Assembly: GCA_964550795.1 (NCBI GenBank)
Contig: CAZKBH010000003.1
Span: 1 to 64,000, forward strand
Direction: 5' to 3'
From: M3007 sp964550795
GTDB taxonomy: Bacteria; Bacteroidota; Bacteroidia; Chitinophagales; Saprospiraceae
DNA: 64,000 nucleotides
Numbering within the stretch: position 1 is the first letter of the stretch; each line of letters starts with the position of its first letter. The position numbers and the translations under genes were made by a program. Positions 33,170 to 42,308 of this stretch are shown piece by piece. The notes beneath the pieces were generated by a model, which worked only from the letters and a program-made list of their open reading frames with translations, searched no databases and was not told the DNA's origin.

Positions 33170-34891
33170 ATGAAACAAATTCTTACCCTTGTGCTTTTTG
33201 CGCTGCTTATGGCAGCTTGCTCCGAAACGCCCAAACCATCCGCAGCCCCGAGTCTCATTTTCATCAATGGCAATTTTTTTACCGCCGATTCGCTGAACTC
33301 AAAAGCCACCGCAATAGCCATTGTTGGCGACCGGATTTTGGCCTTGGGCAATGATGCCGACATGCAAAAACTGGCTGACAAAAACACGCAAATCATTGAT
33401 TTACAGGGTGCTTTTGCCATGCCGGGCTTTATTGAAGGGCACGGGCATTTCAATGGATTGGGACAGAGTCTTCAAAATTTGAACCTCATCAATACCAAAA
33501 GTTGGGCAGAAATAACCAGTTTAGTCGCTGAAAAAGCCAAAACTGCCCAGCCAGGAGACTGGATTGAAGGGCGCGGCTGGCATCAGGAAAAATGGTCGGA
33601 GTCTGCGGGTTCTACGGTCAACGGCTATCCCTACCACCACGCACTCAGTGCCGTTTCGCCGAATAATCCCGTGGTGCTGTACCACGCGAGCGGCCACGGG
33701 CTCATAGCCAATGCAAAAGCCCTCGAACTGGCCGGCATTTCTGCTGAAACCTCCGATCCCCTGGGCGGGCGCATTGTGCGCGACGTGAAAGGAAACCTGA
33801 CCGGCGTATTTGAAGAAAACGCCATGGAATTGATCGAACGGCCCTTTGCTGCCTGGGGTAATATGCGCTCTGAAGCCGAAAAAATCGCGATTTTTGAAAA
33901 AAGCACCCAACTCGCCGCACAGGCTTGTTTGGCCAAAGGCATCACCTCATTCCAGGATGCCGGAAGCAATTTTTGGAATCTGGATCAGTATCGGCGCATC
34001 GCAGAAGCGGGCCAACTCCCCATTCGGCTCTGGGTAATGGCCAAACAACCAACGGCACATGATATACCTAAACTGGGTAATTATCCGCAAATCGGGCTTG
34101 GAAACCAACATTTTACCTGCCGTGCGGTGAAATGTTACTTCGATGGCGCACTGGGATCCTACGGCGCCTGGCTACTCGCCCCCTACGACGACAAACCCGA
34201 GTTTGTGGGCCAAAACACCACCCCGATCGATACCGTCATTCGCATGGCAGAAGCTTGCAAACAGTATGGCCTTCAGCTCTGTGTACACGCCATTGGCGAC
34301 CGCGCCAACCGGGAAGTTTTGGACATCTATGAAAAATATCAAAATCCTTCCGGCAAGCCAGAGGGAAGTTTGCGCTGGCGCGTCGAACACGCACAACACA
34401 TTGATCCACAGGATATTCCGCGTTTTTCTAAACTCGGCGTAATTGCCTCTATACAGGCCATTCACTGCACCAGCGATGCTCCGTTTGTAGCCAAAAGACT
34501 GGGCGAAACACGTGCCCGAACCGGAGCCTATGCCTGGCGCAGTTTGCTCGACAGCGGCGCTCGACTAGCCAACGGCACCGATGCGCCGGTGGAAGAGGTG
34601 GACCCTTTGCCCTGCCTGTATGCTTCTGTTACGAGAAAACGGATAGATACCGGACTCGAATTTTTCCCGGAACAAAAAATGACCCGGGAAGAGGCCCTGC
34701 TTTCGTACACCATTTGGAATGCCTGGGCAGCTTTTGAAGAAAAAGAGAAGGGCTCCCTCACGCCCGGCAAATTGGCCGACATCGTGGTGCTATCCAAAGA
34801 CCTGCTGCGCTGTGCGCCCGAGGAAATGTTGGAGGCAAAAGTGTTAAAAACGGTGGTTGGTGGACGGATTCAGTATGAGGCTGGGAAATAA
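33170..34891 (+). CDS. YtcJ-like metal-dependent amidohydrolase, lipoprotein
   Basis: 573 residues. Lipobox Cys17 (LLMAAC) anchors it in the envelope. An amidohydrolase of the YtcJ type follows: metal site GHGHFNG, the VKCYFDGALGS loop, HAIGDRANREVLDIYE, the EHAQHIDPQDIPRF metal/His block and the NGTDAPVEEVDPL end. This family cleaves C-N bonds in varied substrates; the substrate here is unknown. The 5' leader is the G-poor array arm. A GTGTGGCACACC palindrome follows its stop. Confidence 0.87.
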   Translation: MKQILTLVLFALLMAACSETPKPSAAPSLIFINGNFFTADSLNSKATAIAIVGDRILALGNDADMQKLADKNTQIIDLQGAFAMPGFIEGHGHFNGLGQSLQNLNLINTKSWAEITSLVAEKAKTAQPGDWIEGRGWHQEKWSESAGSTVNGYPYHHALSAVSPNNPVVLYHASGHGLIANAKALELAGISAETSDPLGGRIVRDVKGNLTGVFEENAMELIERPFAAWGNMRSEAEKIAIFEKSTQLAAQACLAKGITSFQDAGSNFWNLDQYRRIAEAGQLPIRLWVMAKQPTAHDIPKLGNYPQIGLGNQHFTCRAVKCYFDGALGSYGAWLLAPYDDKPEFVGQNTTPIDTVIRMAEACKQYGLQLCVHAIGDRANREVLDIYEKYQNPSGKPEGSLRWRVEHAQHIDPQDIPRFSKLGVIASIQAIHCTSDAPFVAKRLGETRARTGAYAWRSLLDSGARLANGTDAPVEEVDPLPCLYASVTRKRIDTGLEFFPEQKMTREEALLSYTIWNAWAAFEEKEKGSLTPGKLADIVVLSKDLLRCAPEEMLEAKVLKTVVGGRIQYEAGK

Positions 34892-34897
34892 GGGTAG

Positions 34898-34930
34898 AAG
34901 TGTGGCACACCTTGGAGGTGTGCCACACTT
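34898..34930. terminator. Palindrome AAGTGTGGCACACCT between convergent genes
   Basis: AAGTGTGGCACACCT (34898-34912), loop TGG, then the perfect reverse complement (34916-34930). It sits between the stops of convergent genes, so it probably acts as a two-way terminator. It is the shortest of a family also found at 38044, 39908, 49976 and 56267. Confidence 0.8.
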
Positions 34931-34937
34931 ACCGCGC

Positions 34938-36053
34938 TTACACCTCTTTTTTGAGCAATTGTACCAACACGCCGCTTTTCAGTCGGGGTTCAAAATAGGT
35001 GCTTTTGGGCGGTAAAATTTCACCGGCATCAGCCAGGAACATCAAATCGGCAAAATGCACCGGATAGAGCGCAAACCCAACCTTATTGCGCCGAGTGGCT
35101 GCTTTTTTAAGCCCTTCCATTCCCTTGCTCCCGTCAATATAAGTGACCCGGGTATCCGTGCGCACATCGTGGATGCCGAGAATGCCGCCGAGTACCCGTT
35201 CGTTCAGCAAAGTGGCATCCAGCAAAGCGTTCTGTTCGTCCAGACCTTGGATAATTTCCGGACGCCAGTGCAGCGAATACCACTCCTTTCGGAGGCACAT
35301 GACAATCTCGTGTTTGTCGGCGGGTCGGCGTTCGGTTCCCAGCGCTTCAATGTTGAACACCTTGGAAAGATGCGCCATAAATTGTGTCATGCTCATGTCC
35401 GCTGGAATCTCCGCCGCACGGTTGTAGTCCAGGATATCGAGTTGATCGGTAGCAAAAAACGCACAAAAAAGGTGGTCAAAATCGAAACTGGGGTGTTCAT
35501 CCCGCATTTCGTGCAGCATAGCCATGGTCGAGGTTCGGTGGTGGCCATCGGCGATGTAGGTGGATTTGACGTTTTGGGTAAATAAATCCTGTAACTCGGC
35601 AATCGCATCTGCTTCTGTCACAGGCCAAACACGGTGATGCACTTTTCCTTGTTTGAATTTGGCGACAAAAAGCGGTTTTTTATGCTTCAAATAACCTTCC
35701 AGCCAGGTGCGAATCTGCGGTACACTGGGGTAGGTAAGTAGCACGGGTTTCAGAATGGCCTCCCAGCGGAAAAACATTTCCATTTGCTGGTTTTCGCGCT
35801 TACTGAGGGTGGCTTCGTGTTTTTTAACCTTGCCATCAAAAAAATCTTCCACCTCATTGAGTGCCACGAGGCCTGTGTGCTGCCCTGTGATGGATTGAAT
35901 TTGATAGATGAAAAAGGCCGGCTGATCAACTTTTTGGTACAGCCCGTCTTCAACATACTGGTTGTACTGGTTTTTGGCTTCGTCGCAGAAAATATCGGAC
36001 GATTCAACCTTGTCGAAAACAGGGTAGCAAGCACGTAGTGGTTTTATCTTCAT
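34938..36053 (-). CDS. DUF1015 family protein
   Basis: 371 residues. It matches the DUF1015 family by the N-terminus MKIKPLRACYPVFD and the conserved ADGHHRTSTM block (P-loop-like DGHHR). DUF1015 proteins are soluble, widespread and of unknown function; some operons place them near serine or phosphoglycerate metabolism. This copy is shorter than the usual about 400 residues but looks complete. Near-promoter sequence (TACTTTTA) is on the minus strand near 36085. Confidence 0.88.
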   Translation of the reverse strand: MKIKPLRACYPVFDKVESSDIFCDEAKNQYNQYVEDGLYQKVDQPAFFIYQIQSITGQHTGLVALNEVEDFFDGKVKKHEATLSKRENQQMEMFFRWEAILKPVLLTYPSVPQIRTWLEGYLKHKKPLFVAKFKQGKVHHRVWPVTEADAIAELQDLFTQNVKSTYIADGHHRTSTMAMLHEMRDEHPSFDFDHLFCAFFATDQLDILDYNRAAEIPADMSMTQFMAHLSKVFNIEALGTERRPADKHEIVMCLRKEWYSLHWRPEIIQGLDEQNALLDATLLNERVLGGILGIHDVRTDTRVTYIDGSKGMEGLKKAATRRNKVGFALYPVHFADLMFLADAGEILPPKSTYFEPRLKSGVLVQLLKKEV

Positions 36054-36114
36054 GGCGGATGGTGGGCGGAAAAACGAGGGTTAAAAGTAGGGAAAATTCT
36101 GGAGCTGCCTCGCC

Positions 36115-38004
36115 CTACACATATCCCTTGGCTTGCAACTGAAACAACTCTGCATATTTTCCGCCCTTGGCTAACAACTCCTCGTGGGTACCCAATTCGA
36201 GCAATTGCCCGTGTTCGAGGAACAAAATTCGGTCGGCCATGCGGACGGTAGAAAAACGGTGCGAGATGAGTACTGCCGCTTTTCCTTTCATCAATTCAGC
36301 AAAACGTACAAACACCTCATGCTCGGCGCGGGCATCCAGCGAGGCGGTCGGTTCATCGAGTATAATCAATTGAGCCTCACGCATATAGGCACGCGCAAGC
36401 GCAACTTTTTGCCATTGTCCGCCGCTGAGGTCCACCCCACCCGCAAAACGTTTCCCGAGCATTTGCGCGTACTTTTTAGGCAGCGGTTCAATGACATCAT
36501 CGGCCAAACTTTTGTGGGCAGAATCCTGGATTCGGGACTGATTTGCCGCTTCGGAAATATTGCCGATGGCGATGTTTTCCCCCGCCGTAAACATGAACCG
36601 CACGTAATCCTGAAAAATTACCCCGATTTCCCGGCGCAGGTCTTCTGGATCGTATTCACAGAGGTCTACCCCATCGAGCAAAATGCGGCCTTCGGAAGGT
36701 TCGTAGAGGTGGGCGAGGAGTTTGACGAGTGTTGTTTTGCCCGCTCCGTTTTCGCCCACAAGTGCCAGTTTTTCGCCCGGATTGAGGGTGAAACTGAGGT
36801 TCCGCAGCGCCCACACGTCGGTTTCAGGGTATTTGAAACCCACATTTTCGAACACAAAACCCTGTTTGATCGGCCTCGGGATACTTAGTCCGCCTGCATG
36901 ATTGTCGGCAAGCGGTTTCAATTCCAGAAAATCAAAAAAGTCCTGCAAATACAAAGACGTTTCCGCAATCCGCGAGAACCGGCTGACTATGCCCTGCAAC
37001 AAACCTTGCAAACGGCTGAATGCACCGGCCAAAAAAGTGAGCGTACCCACGGTAATTTGCCCCAAGATGGTTTGCCCGATTACAAACACATACGCGGCGT
37101 AGTACGACATCGTGCCAAGTGCCGAAAACAATGCGCCCCAGGCCGCTCGCTTGAGGGCAAGTTTTTGATTGACAATAAAATAGCGGTCTGAAATGGTTTT
37201 AAAACGGTTGGCGATAAACCCTTCGAGGCCGAAAATTTTGATTTCTTTGGCCGTCTCGTTGCTCGCGCCGATGTAGCGGAGATAGTCAATTTCACGGCGT
37301 TCGGGCGTCCAGGAACGGGAAAGAGAGTAGGATTCCTGATTGAATTTGCTTTCCCCGATAAAAGACGGAATGACCGCAATGACCAGGATAATCAAGAGCC
37401 AGGGGTTGAATGCGACTAGGCCTGCGGCCAAAAAAGCGACCGTGATCAGGTCTTGCGCCTGCGAAAGTACCATGCTCATCAAGGCGGTCCGACCGGAAGT
37501 TTGGGTGCGGGCGCGTTCAAGTTTGTCGTAAAAATTGGCATCCTCAAACTGATAAAGATCCAGGGTAGCGGCGTGGCGGATAATTCGGACGGAGGAGTCG
37601 TTGTTGACCAAATCGCCCAATAGGCTGTCGGTCAGCGTAATAGCCCGATTGAGCAGACTGGAAAGAACGGCCAAACCAAGTTCGAGCAACACCCAGTTCC
37701 AAAGTGAAATGGGTAGCAGATATTCGACAGGTTCCGGATTGCTGATTTGTGTGAGTACTCCATCCACAATTTCTTTGCCGACGTAGAGCATCGTGAGTGG
37801 AACGGCAGCTTGCGAAAGGCGTAAGAGTACATTCCAGAGCGTTAGTTTAGGGCTAACCGCCCAAATCATCCGAAAAAATCGCGGCACATTGCGCAGCGAC
37901 TCAAATTGGGCAAAAAAACCCTTCCCTTTTTCTGGTTTTTTAGTTTTCCCTTGTGGATTGGCAGTTCGTACCGCCCGACGGTAATTTTTATCTTTTACAA
38001 TCAT
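36115..38004 (-). CDS. ABC-type exporter (fused permease and ATPase)
   Basis: 629 residues from ATG 38004; the longer frame upstream runs through the repeat element at 38044-38134 and is rejected. Six membrane segments occupy about residues 60-350, then a nucleotide-binding domain with Walker A GENGAGKTTL, signature LSGGQWQK, Walker B LIILDEPTAS and the H-loop ISHRFS. It should work as a homodimer exporting a lipid, peptide or drug; substrate unknown. The N-terminal 40 residues are strongly basic. Confidence 0.92.
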   Translation of the reverse strand: MIVKDKNYRRAVRTANPQGKTKKPEKGKGFFAQFESLRNVPRFFRMIWAVSPKLTLWNVLLRLSQAAVPLTMLYVGKEIVDGVLTQISNPEPVEYLLPISLWNWVLLELGLAVLSSLLNRAITLTDSLLGDLVNNDSSVRIIRHAATLDLYQFEDANFYDKLERARTQTSGRTALMSMVLSQAQDLITVAFLAAGLVAFNPWLLIILVIAVIPSFIGESKFNQESYSLSRSWTPERREIDYLRYIGASNETAKEIKIFGLEGFIANRFKTISDRYFIVNQKLALKRAAWGALFSALGTMSYYAAYVFVIGQTILGQITVGTLTFLAGAFSRLQGLLQGIVSRFSRIAETSLYLQDFFDFLELKPLADNHAGGLSIPRPIKQGFVFENVGFKYPETDVWALRNLSFTLNPGEKLALVGENGAGKTTLVKLLAHLYEPSEGRILLDGVDLCEYDPEDLRREIGVIFQDYVRFMFTAGENIAIGNISEAANQSRIQDSAHKSLADDVIEPLPKKYAQMLGKRFAGGVDLSGGQWQKVALARAYMREAQLIILDEPTASLDARAEHEVFVRFAELMKGKAAVLISHRFSTVRMADRILFLEHGQLLELGTHEELLAKGGKYAELFQLQAKGYV

Positions 38005-38043
38005 TTTTTTCTTACTCTGAGGGTATTGATCAATCGTTTTCCC

Positions 38044-38134
38044 GGGAGTGTTCAGAAATGTGTGGCACACCTAAATTCTAATACTGATAATCAACGTGAT
38101 AGTCGAGGTGTGCCACACTTTTCTGAACACTCCC
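38044..38134. repeat. GTGTGGCACACC palindrome family, long-arm copy
   Basis: Left arm 38044-38072 (GGGAGTGTTCAGAAATGTGT...) and right arm 38106-38134 are reverse complements except for one base. The loop holds a variant of the ATTGATAATCAAT motif (ACTGATAATCAAC). It lies between divergent genes. A half copy of the AGTGCTTGTC family (TTTAGACAAGCACTT) follows at 38168-38184. Confidence 0.85.
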
Positions 38135-38254
38135 GTTTTCCCTGCGCCCACGATTCAAAACGCGCGATTTTAGACAAGCACTTAACTGCTCTTCGTGGGC
38201 AACACGGTATCTTGGTTCCAAAAGTTGCAAAGTAAACATGCAAACCCGTCTTAC

Positions 38255-38974
38255 ATGAAAAAGTTGTTCTTCTTCCTTCTCGCCGTCCACTGTTTTGCGG
38301 CGTGTACACACAAAACCACCCTTCCCCTCAACCCACCTGCGCCCGGATTTAATGCCGCCGCTTCCGATGCAAAAGCCATCGCCATCGCCGATGAAGTCAT
38401 GCTGGCCATGGGCGGGCGAACCGCCTGGGATGAAACCCGCGTCCTCTCCTGGAATTTTTTCAAGCGCCGAAAATTGGTCTGGGACAAACAAGCGGGCACC
38501 TGCGAGATTGAATGGACCACCCGCCCGCTGAAAGTTTCGATTAATCTCAACAACGGAACAGGGACCGTAAACCTTAACGGTGTGGAACAAAGCCACCCCG
38601 ATTCTTTGTCCAAATACCTGGATATGGGCAAAAAAGTTTGGATCAATGATTCCTATTGGCTGGTAATGCCCTTCAAGCTGAAGGATTCCGGTGTGACCCT
38701 CCAGTATTTAGGAACGGCCCAGTCTGAAGCCGGTGCAACCGCAGATTTGCTGCAGCTAACCTTTGAAGGGGTTGGCGTCACCCCTGAAAACAAATACCAT
38801 GTTTGGGTGGACAAAACATCCCGACTTGTGACGCAATGGGCCTTTTTTGCCAAGTTCAGCGACGAAAAACCAAGCCTCGTAAACGCCTGGAGCGGCTACA
38901 AACGCTGTGGAAAAATCCTGCTTGCCACAGAACGGGGCGCAATGGGTTCTTTGGAGCCTGTGGAAGTTCGGTAA
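38255..38974 (+). CDS. Lipoprotein, LolA-like fold (DUF6503-like)
   Basis: 239 residues from ATG 38255, where the lipoprotein signal begins (MKKLFFFLLAVHCFAAC, Cys17). The body (VLSWNFFKRRKLVWD ... WINDSYWLVMPFKLKDSGVT ... VDKTSRLVTQWAFFAK) has the alternating beta pattern and WLVMPFKL block of Bacteroidota proteins labelled DUF6503, which look like LolA-type lipid-binding folds. The role is unknown; the fold assignment is by eye. It is followed by a decayed gene fragment on the other strand. Confidence 0.7.
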   Translation: MKKLFFFLLAVHCFAACTHKTTLPLNPPAPGFNAAASDAKAIAIADEVMLAMGGRTAWDETRVLSWNFFKRRKLVWDKQAGTCEIEWTTRPLKVSINLNNGTGTVNLNGVEQSHPDSLSKYLDMGKKVWINDSYWLVMPFKLKDSGVTLQYLGTAQSEAGATADLLQLTFEGVGVTPENKYHVWVDKTSRLVTQWAFFAKFSDEKPSLVNAWSGYKRCGKILLATERGAMGSLEPVEVR

Positions 38975-38999
38975 TTGAAATTGGGCATCCGCAACACCA

Positions 39000-39153
39000 G
39001 GTCCTTATAATCAGCCCGTACAATGCGGACTACAGGATTGTTCCAAGATGGTTCACCAAATGTCCGCAGCGCTTCGGTATCTTTGCCACCCTGATTGTTG
39101 AAGATGCACACGGGTACAAAATACGTCTCGATGGCTTCGACGATGAGCGTAAA
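39000..39153 (-). pseudogene. Remnant of a thioredoxin-like protein gene
   Basis: The minus strand encodes an open stretch of about 50 codons with protein-like text (VEAIETYFVPVCIFNNQGG, then TFGEPSWNNPVVRIV). It resembles the central part of thioredoxin-related proteins that have the NNPVV block. It begins after an in-frame TGA (39154-39156), has no start or signal, and loses similarity toward the end of the lipoprotein gene. I read it as a decayed fragment; no intact copy is in the window. Confidence 0.45.
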
Positions 39154-39194
39154 TCATCAGTATTTAACAGCAAAACAAGAAAAACATCCATTTC

Positions 39195-39902
39195 ATGGAA
39201 ATGCTTACCAACCCCGACATCTGGATCGCGTTTCTTACGCTTTGTGCGTTGGAAATCGTTCTGGGTATTGATAACATCATTTTTATTTCAATTCTCACTG
39301 GTCGCCTCCCTGTCGAACAACAAGCCAAAGGTCGTAGAATTGGTCTGGCCTTGGCCATGATTATGCGCATTGGGCTGGTATTTTCCCTGGCCTGGCTAAT
39401 GCGCCTCACACAGCCTTTGTTCACGGTTATGGAAAACGAAATTAGTGGGCGCGACCTTATTTTGATTATTGGCGGCTTGTTTTTAATGTACAAAAGTGTA
39501 AAAGAAATTCACCACAAGGTTGAAGAGGGCGACCAAGTAGATGTAAAGAAAGGCACCGCGAACTTTGCTTCGGTGATTGCACAGGTCGTTGTAGTAGACA
39601 TCGTCTTTTCGCTCGACTCGGTGATCACAGCGGTTGGGATGGTGAAGGAAATTGAAGTGATGGTAGCTGCTATCATTACCTCGGTGGCCGTGATGATGTG
39701 GGCGGCTGCTCCTATCAGCAATTTCGTGAATAAACACCCGACGGTCAAGGTACTCGCCCTTGCTTTCCTGATTATGATCGGCGTTGCACTGCTCGGCGAA
39801 GGTCTTGATTTCCACATTCCGAAAGGATACATTTACTTCTCCATGGCCTTCTCGGTCGCGGTGGAGTTCATCAACATTCGCAGCAAAAGTCGAAAAGCTT
39901 AA
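39195..39902 (+). CDS. TerC family integral membrane protein
   Basis: 235 residues with about seven membrane segments. TerC hallmarks are present: EIVLGIDNIIFI near the N-terminus and VVVDIVFSLDSVITAVG in the middle, whose acidic residues in the membrane are proposed to handle metal ions (manganese export is known for some members, tellurite resistance for others). The short hydrophilic loop between the halves is about 20 residues. It is followed by a GTGTGGCAC palindrome and the peptidase gene. Confidence 0.9.
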   Translation: MEMLTNPDIWIAFLTLCALEIVLGIDNIIFISILTGRLPVEQQAKGRRIGLALAMIMRIGLVFSLAWLMRLTQPLFTVMENEISGRDLILIIGGLFLMYKSVKEIHHKVEEGDQVDVKKGTANFASVIAQVVVVDIVFSLDSVITAVGMVKEIEVMVAAIITSVAVMMWAAAPISNFVNKHPTVKVLALAFLIMIGVALLGEGLDFHIPKGYIYFSMAFSVAVEFINIRSKSRKA

Positions 39903-39907
39903 AAAAC

Positions 39908-39961
39908 GAGCGTGTTCAAAAAAGTGTGGCACGCCTTTGCCACACTTTTCTGAATACGCTC
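39908..39961. repeat. GTGTGGCAC palindrome family copy
   Basis: GAGCGTGTTCAAAAAAGTGT on the left and ACACTTTTCTGAATACGCTC on the right pair with two mismatches; the core is GTGGC(ACGCCTT)TGCCAC. It begins 6 bases after the TerC stop and probably ends that transcript. Confidence 0.8.
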
Positions 39962-40031
39962 TTGAATGCCTGCGTTTGTCAAACATTCCGTGTCTCTGTG
40001 CCGTAGCGGAGGCTCATTCCGATTTTGTCCG

Positions 40032-42275
40032 ATGAAGAAAAATATTTTTCCCTTGGTAGCGGGCTGCTGTTTTGCCTGGACATTCTTCTTTTCTGTAAAA
40101 TTAGAGGCGCAAACACCCAAAAGCATCACCCTCGAAGATTGTTTCTCGTTCTTCAAATTCTATCCTCAAACAGGCTCCAATTTCCAATACCTGAGCGATG
40201 GATTTCATTACGCAGAAGCCGATTACAAGGGCATTTTGCATATCCGCGACGTGCGGGATGCGAAATCTGATTCTATTCTTACGCTTAAATTGCCCGACGA
40301 AGTCAAGGGTTTTGACCAGTTTGAATTCAGCGACGATGAAACCAAACTCCTGCTCCGCACCGGAGCGGAACCCGTTTACCGGCATTCGGTTTTAGCCAAT
40401 TATTTTGTGTACGATTTAATCAAAAACACGGTTGAACCCGTTTTTGAGACCAGTAAACAGCAATTCGTTGCTTTTTCGCCGGACGCCTCCAAGGTGGTTT
40501 TTGTTTCGGGCAACAACCTGTTTTTCAAGCATTTAGTTACTAAAAAAACCATCCAAATTACGCAGGATGGGGTCCAGAATAAGATCATCAACGGCTTGCC
40601 GGATTGGGTGTATGAGGAGGAATTCAGCCCGGTGGACGGCGATGGCATGGTGGCTACCCGCTGGAGCCCCGACGGCACGATGCTGGCCTTTATCCGTTTC
40701 GACGAGACAGCAGTGCCGGAAATGCCACTCACTTGGTACGAGGGCGGTATGTACCCGCGCCGCAGCACGTTCAAATTTCCTAAAGTAGGCCAGGCCAATT
40801 CAGTGGTAAGTGTGCATCTCTACGATCTCAGCACGCGGAATATTTTGGGTAAAGTCATGGGCCTCGAAGCCGACGACTATTGCCCGAGAATCAATTGGAC
40901 GAAAGATAATCAGCTGGTAATCACCCGTTTGAATCGAGCGCAGGATACGCTGGATTTGTTGTTGGCGCTGCCGGAACGAGTCTTGTACGACGAAGAAGAC
41001 CAAACCAACTGGATACCAACCCGACTGCTTTGGGAAGAAACAGATCCTGCTTATGTGGAAGTGGAGTCGCAAAACATGCTGCTTTTTTTGGACGACCCGC
41101 AGCACTTTTTGTGGATGAGCGAACGCAGCGGCTGGCAACATATTTACAAACTTTCCATGGCGGGAGGTGGAAAAACGCCCATACCGCTCACCCGCGGCGA
41201 GTTTGACGTGACGGCTTTTTATGGCGTGGATGAAAAAAACGGCAAGTTTTACTTTCAGGCAGCTACCCCCACGCCACTGGATCGCCAGATTTGGGAAGGG
41301 GATTTGGCAGGCGGAGACCCGAGGCTGCTTACTCCGCCAAGCGGTACGCATGAGGCCAATTTTACCCCCACGTTTAGCTATTTTACCCATATTTGGTCCA
41401 ACGCAAACACGCCCCCCGTGGTGGCTATTTGCGACCGGAACGACGACACCTTGCGCATTTTAGCGAAGAACGAACGCGTGCGAAAATTGCGGCAGGAATA
41501 CGGTTTTGTAGAAAAAGAATTTTTCCAGTTTCCTTTGGAAGATGGCACCCTTTTGAATGGCTGGATGCTTCGTCCGGCGGTACTGGATTCGCTCAAAAAG
41601 TACCCGATTTTATTCGACGTTTACGGTGGACCAAACTCACAAACTGTTCAAAATCAATACGATGGATACATGGGTAGCTGGCATCAGATGCTGGTGCAAA
41701 GAGGCTATATCGTGGTCAGTGTGGATAATCGCGGTACCGGGGCGAGGGGCCGTGCGTTTAGGAAAATCACCCAGCTTCAACTCGGAAAACTCGAGACGGA
41801 GGATCAAATTGCTGCCGCTCAATTCCTTGGATCACAGCCATGGGCCGACCCTAATCGAATCGGTATCTGGGGCTGGAGTTTTGGGGGTTATCTGAGCACT
41901 TCCTGCATTTTGAAAGGGGCCGATGTGTTCAAAATGGCGATGGCGGTGGCTCCGGTCACCAACTGGAAATGGTACGATACGGCCTACACCGAGCGGTACA
42001 TGCGCACTACGAAGGATAATGCGGCGGGTTATGAAGCAAACTCACCCGTCAATTTCGCACACCTGCTCCGCGGCGACAATTACCTGCTCTGCCACGGCAT
42101 GACCGACGACAATGTGCATTGGCAGCAAGCGGTGGAGATGATTGATGCGCTTATCAAGGCCAACAAACAGTTTGATACCTATTACTACCCGAACCGTAAC
42201 CACGGGATTTTCGGGGACAATGCCACGCGGCATTTGTTTAGCAAATTGACGGAGTTTTTGATGGAAAAATTGTAG
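40032..42275 (+). CDS. Dipeptidyl peptidase IV (prolyl oligopeptidase family S9B)
   Basis: 747 residues from ATG 40032, where the signal begins (MKKNIFPLVAGCCFAWTFFF, cleavage near LEAQ). An N-terminal beta-propeller (about 30-490) is followed by the alpha/beta-hydrolase domain. The catalytic triad is Ser616 (GWSFGGY), Asp692 (MTDDNVH) and His724 (NRNHGI). The substrate N-terminus binding glutamates are in DWVYEEEF (195-197). It removes X-Pro dipeptides from peptides in the periplasm. All expected elements are present. Confidence 0.94.
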   Translation: MKKNIFPLVAGCCFAWTFFFSVKLEAQTPKSITLEDCFSFFKFYPQTGSNFQYLSDGFHYAEADYKGILHIRDVRDAKSDSILTLKLPDEVKGFDQFEFSDDETKLLLRTGAEPVYRHSVLANYFVYDLIKNTVEPVFETSKQQFVAFSPDASKVVFVSGNNLFFKHLVTKKTIQITQDGVQNKIINGLPDWVYEEEFSPVDGDGMVATRWSPDGTMLAFIRFDETAVPEMPLTWYEGGMYPRRSTFKFPKVGQANSVVSVHLYDLSTRNILGKVMGLEADDYCPRINWTKDNQLVITRLNRAQDTLDLLLALPERVLYDEEDQTNWIPTRLLWEETDPAYVEVESQNMLLFLDDPQHFLWMSERSGWQHIYKLSMAGGGKTPIPLTRGEFDVTAFYGVDEKNGKFYFQAATPTPLDRQIWEGDLAGGDPRLLTPPSGTHEANFTPTFSYFTHIWSNANTPPVVAICDRNDDTLRILAKNERVRKLRQEYGFVEKEFFQFPLEDGTLLNGWMLRPAVLDSLKKYPILFDVYGGPNSQTVQNQYDGYMGSWHQMLVQRGYIVVSVDNRGTGARGRAFRKITQLQLGKLETEDQIAAAQFLGSQPWADPNRIGIWGWSFGGYLSTSCILKGADVFKMAMAVAPVTNWKWYDTAYTERYMRTTKDNAAGYEANSPVNFAHLLRGDNYLLCHGMTDDNVHWQQAVEMIDALIKANKQFDTYYYPNRNHGIFGDNATRHLFSKLTEFLMEKL

Positions 42276-42308
42276 ATCAACATGAGTCACCCCGACCTCT
42301 CCGTATAA

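Noticed and set aside
38006..38070. N-terminal extension of the ABC exporter (from MCHTFLNTPG)
   Set aside because: The extension is translated from the GTGTGGCACACC repeat at 38044-38134. The same repeat produces MCHTFL-like text at other copies, so ATG 38004 is the start.
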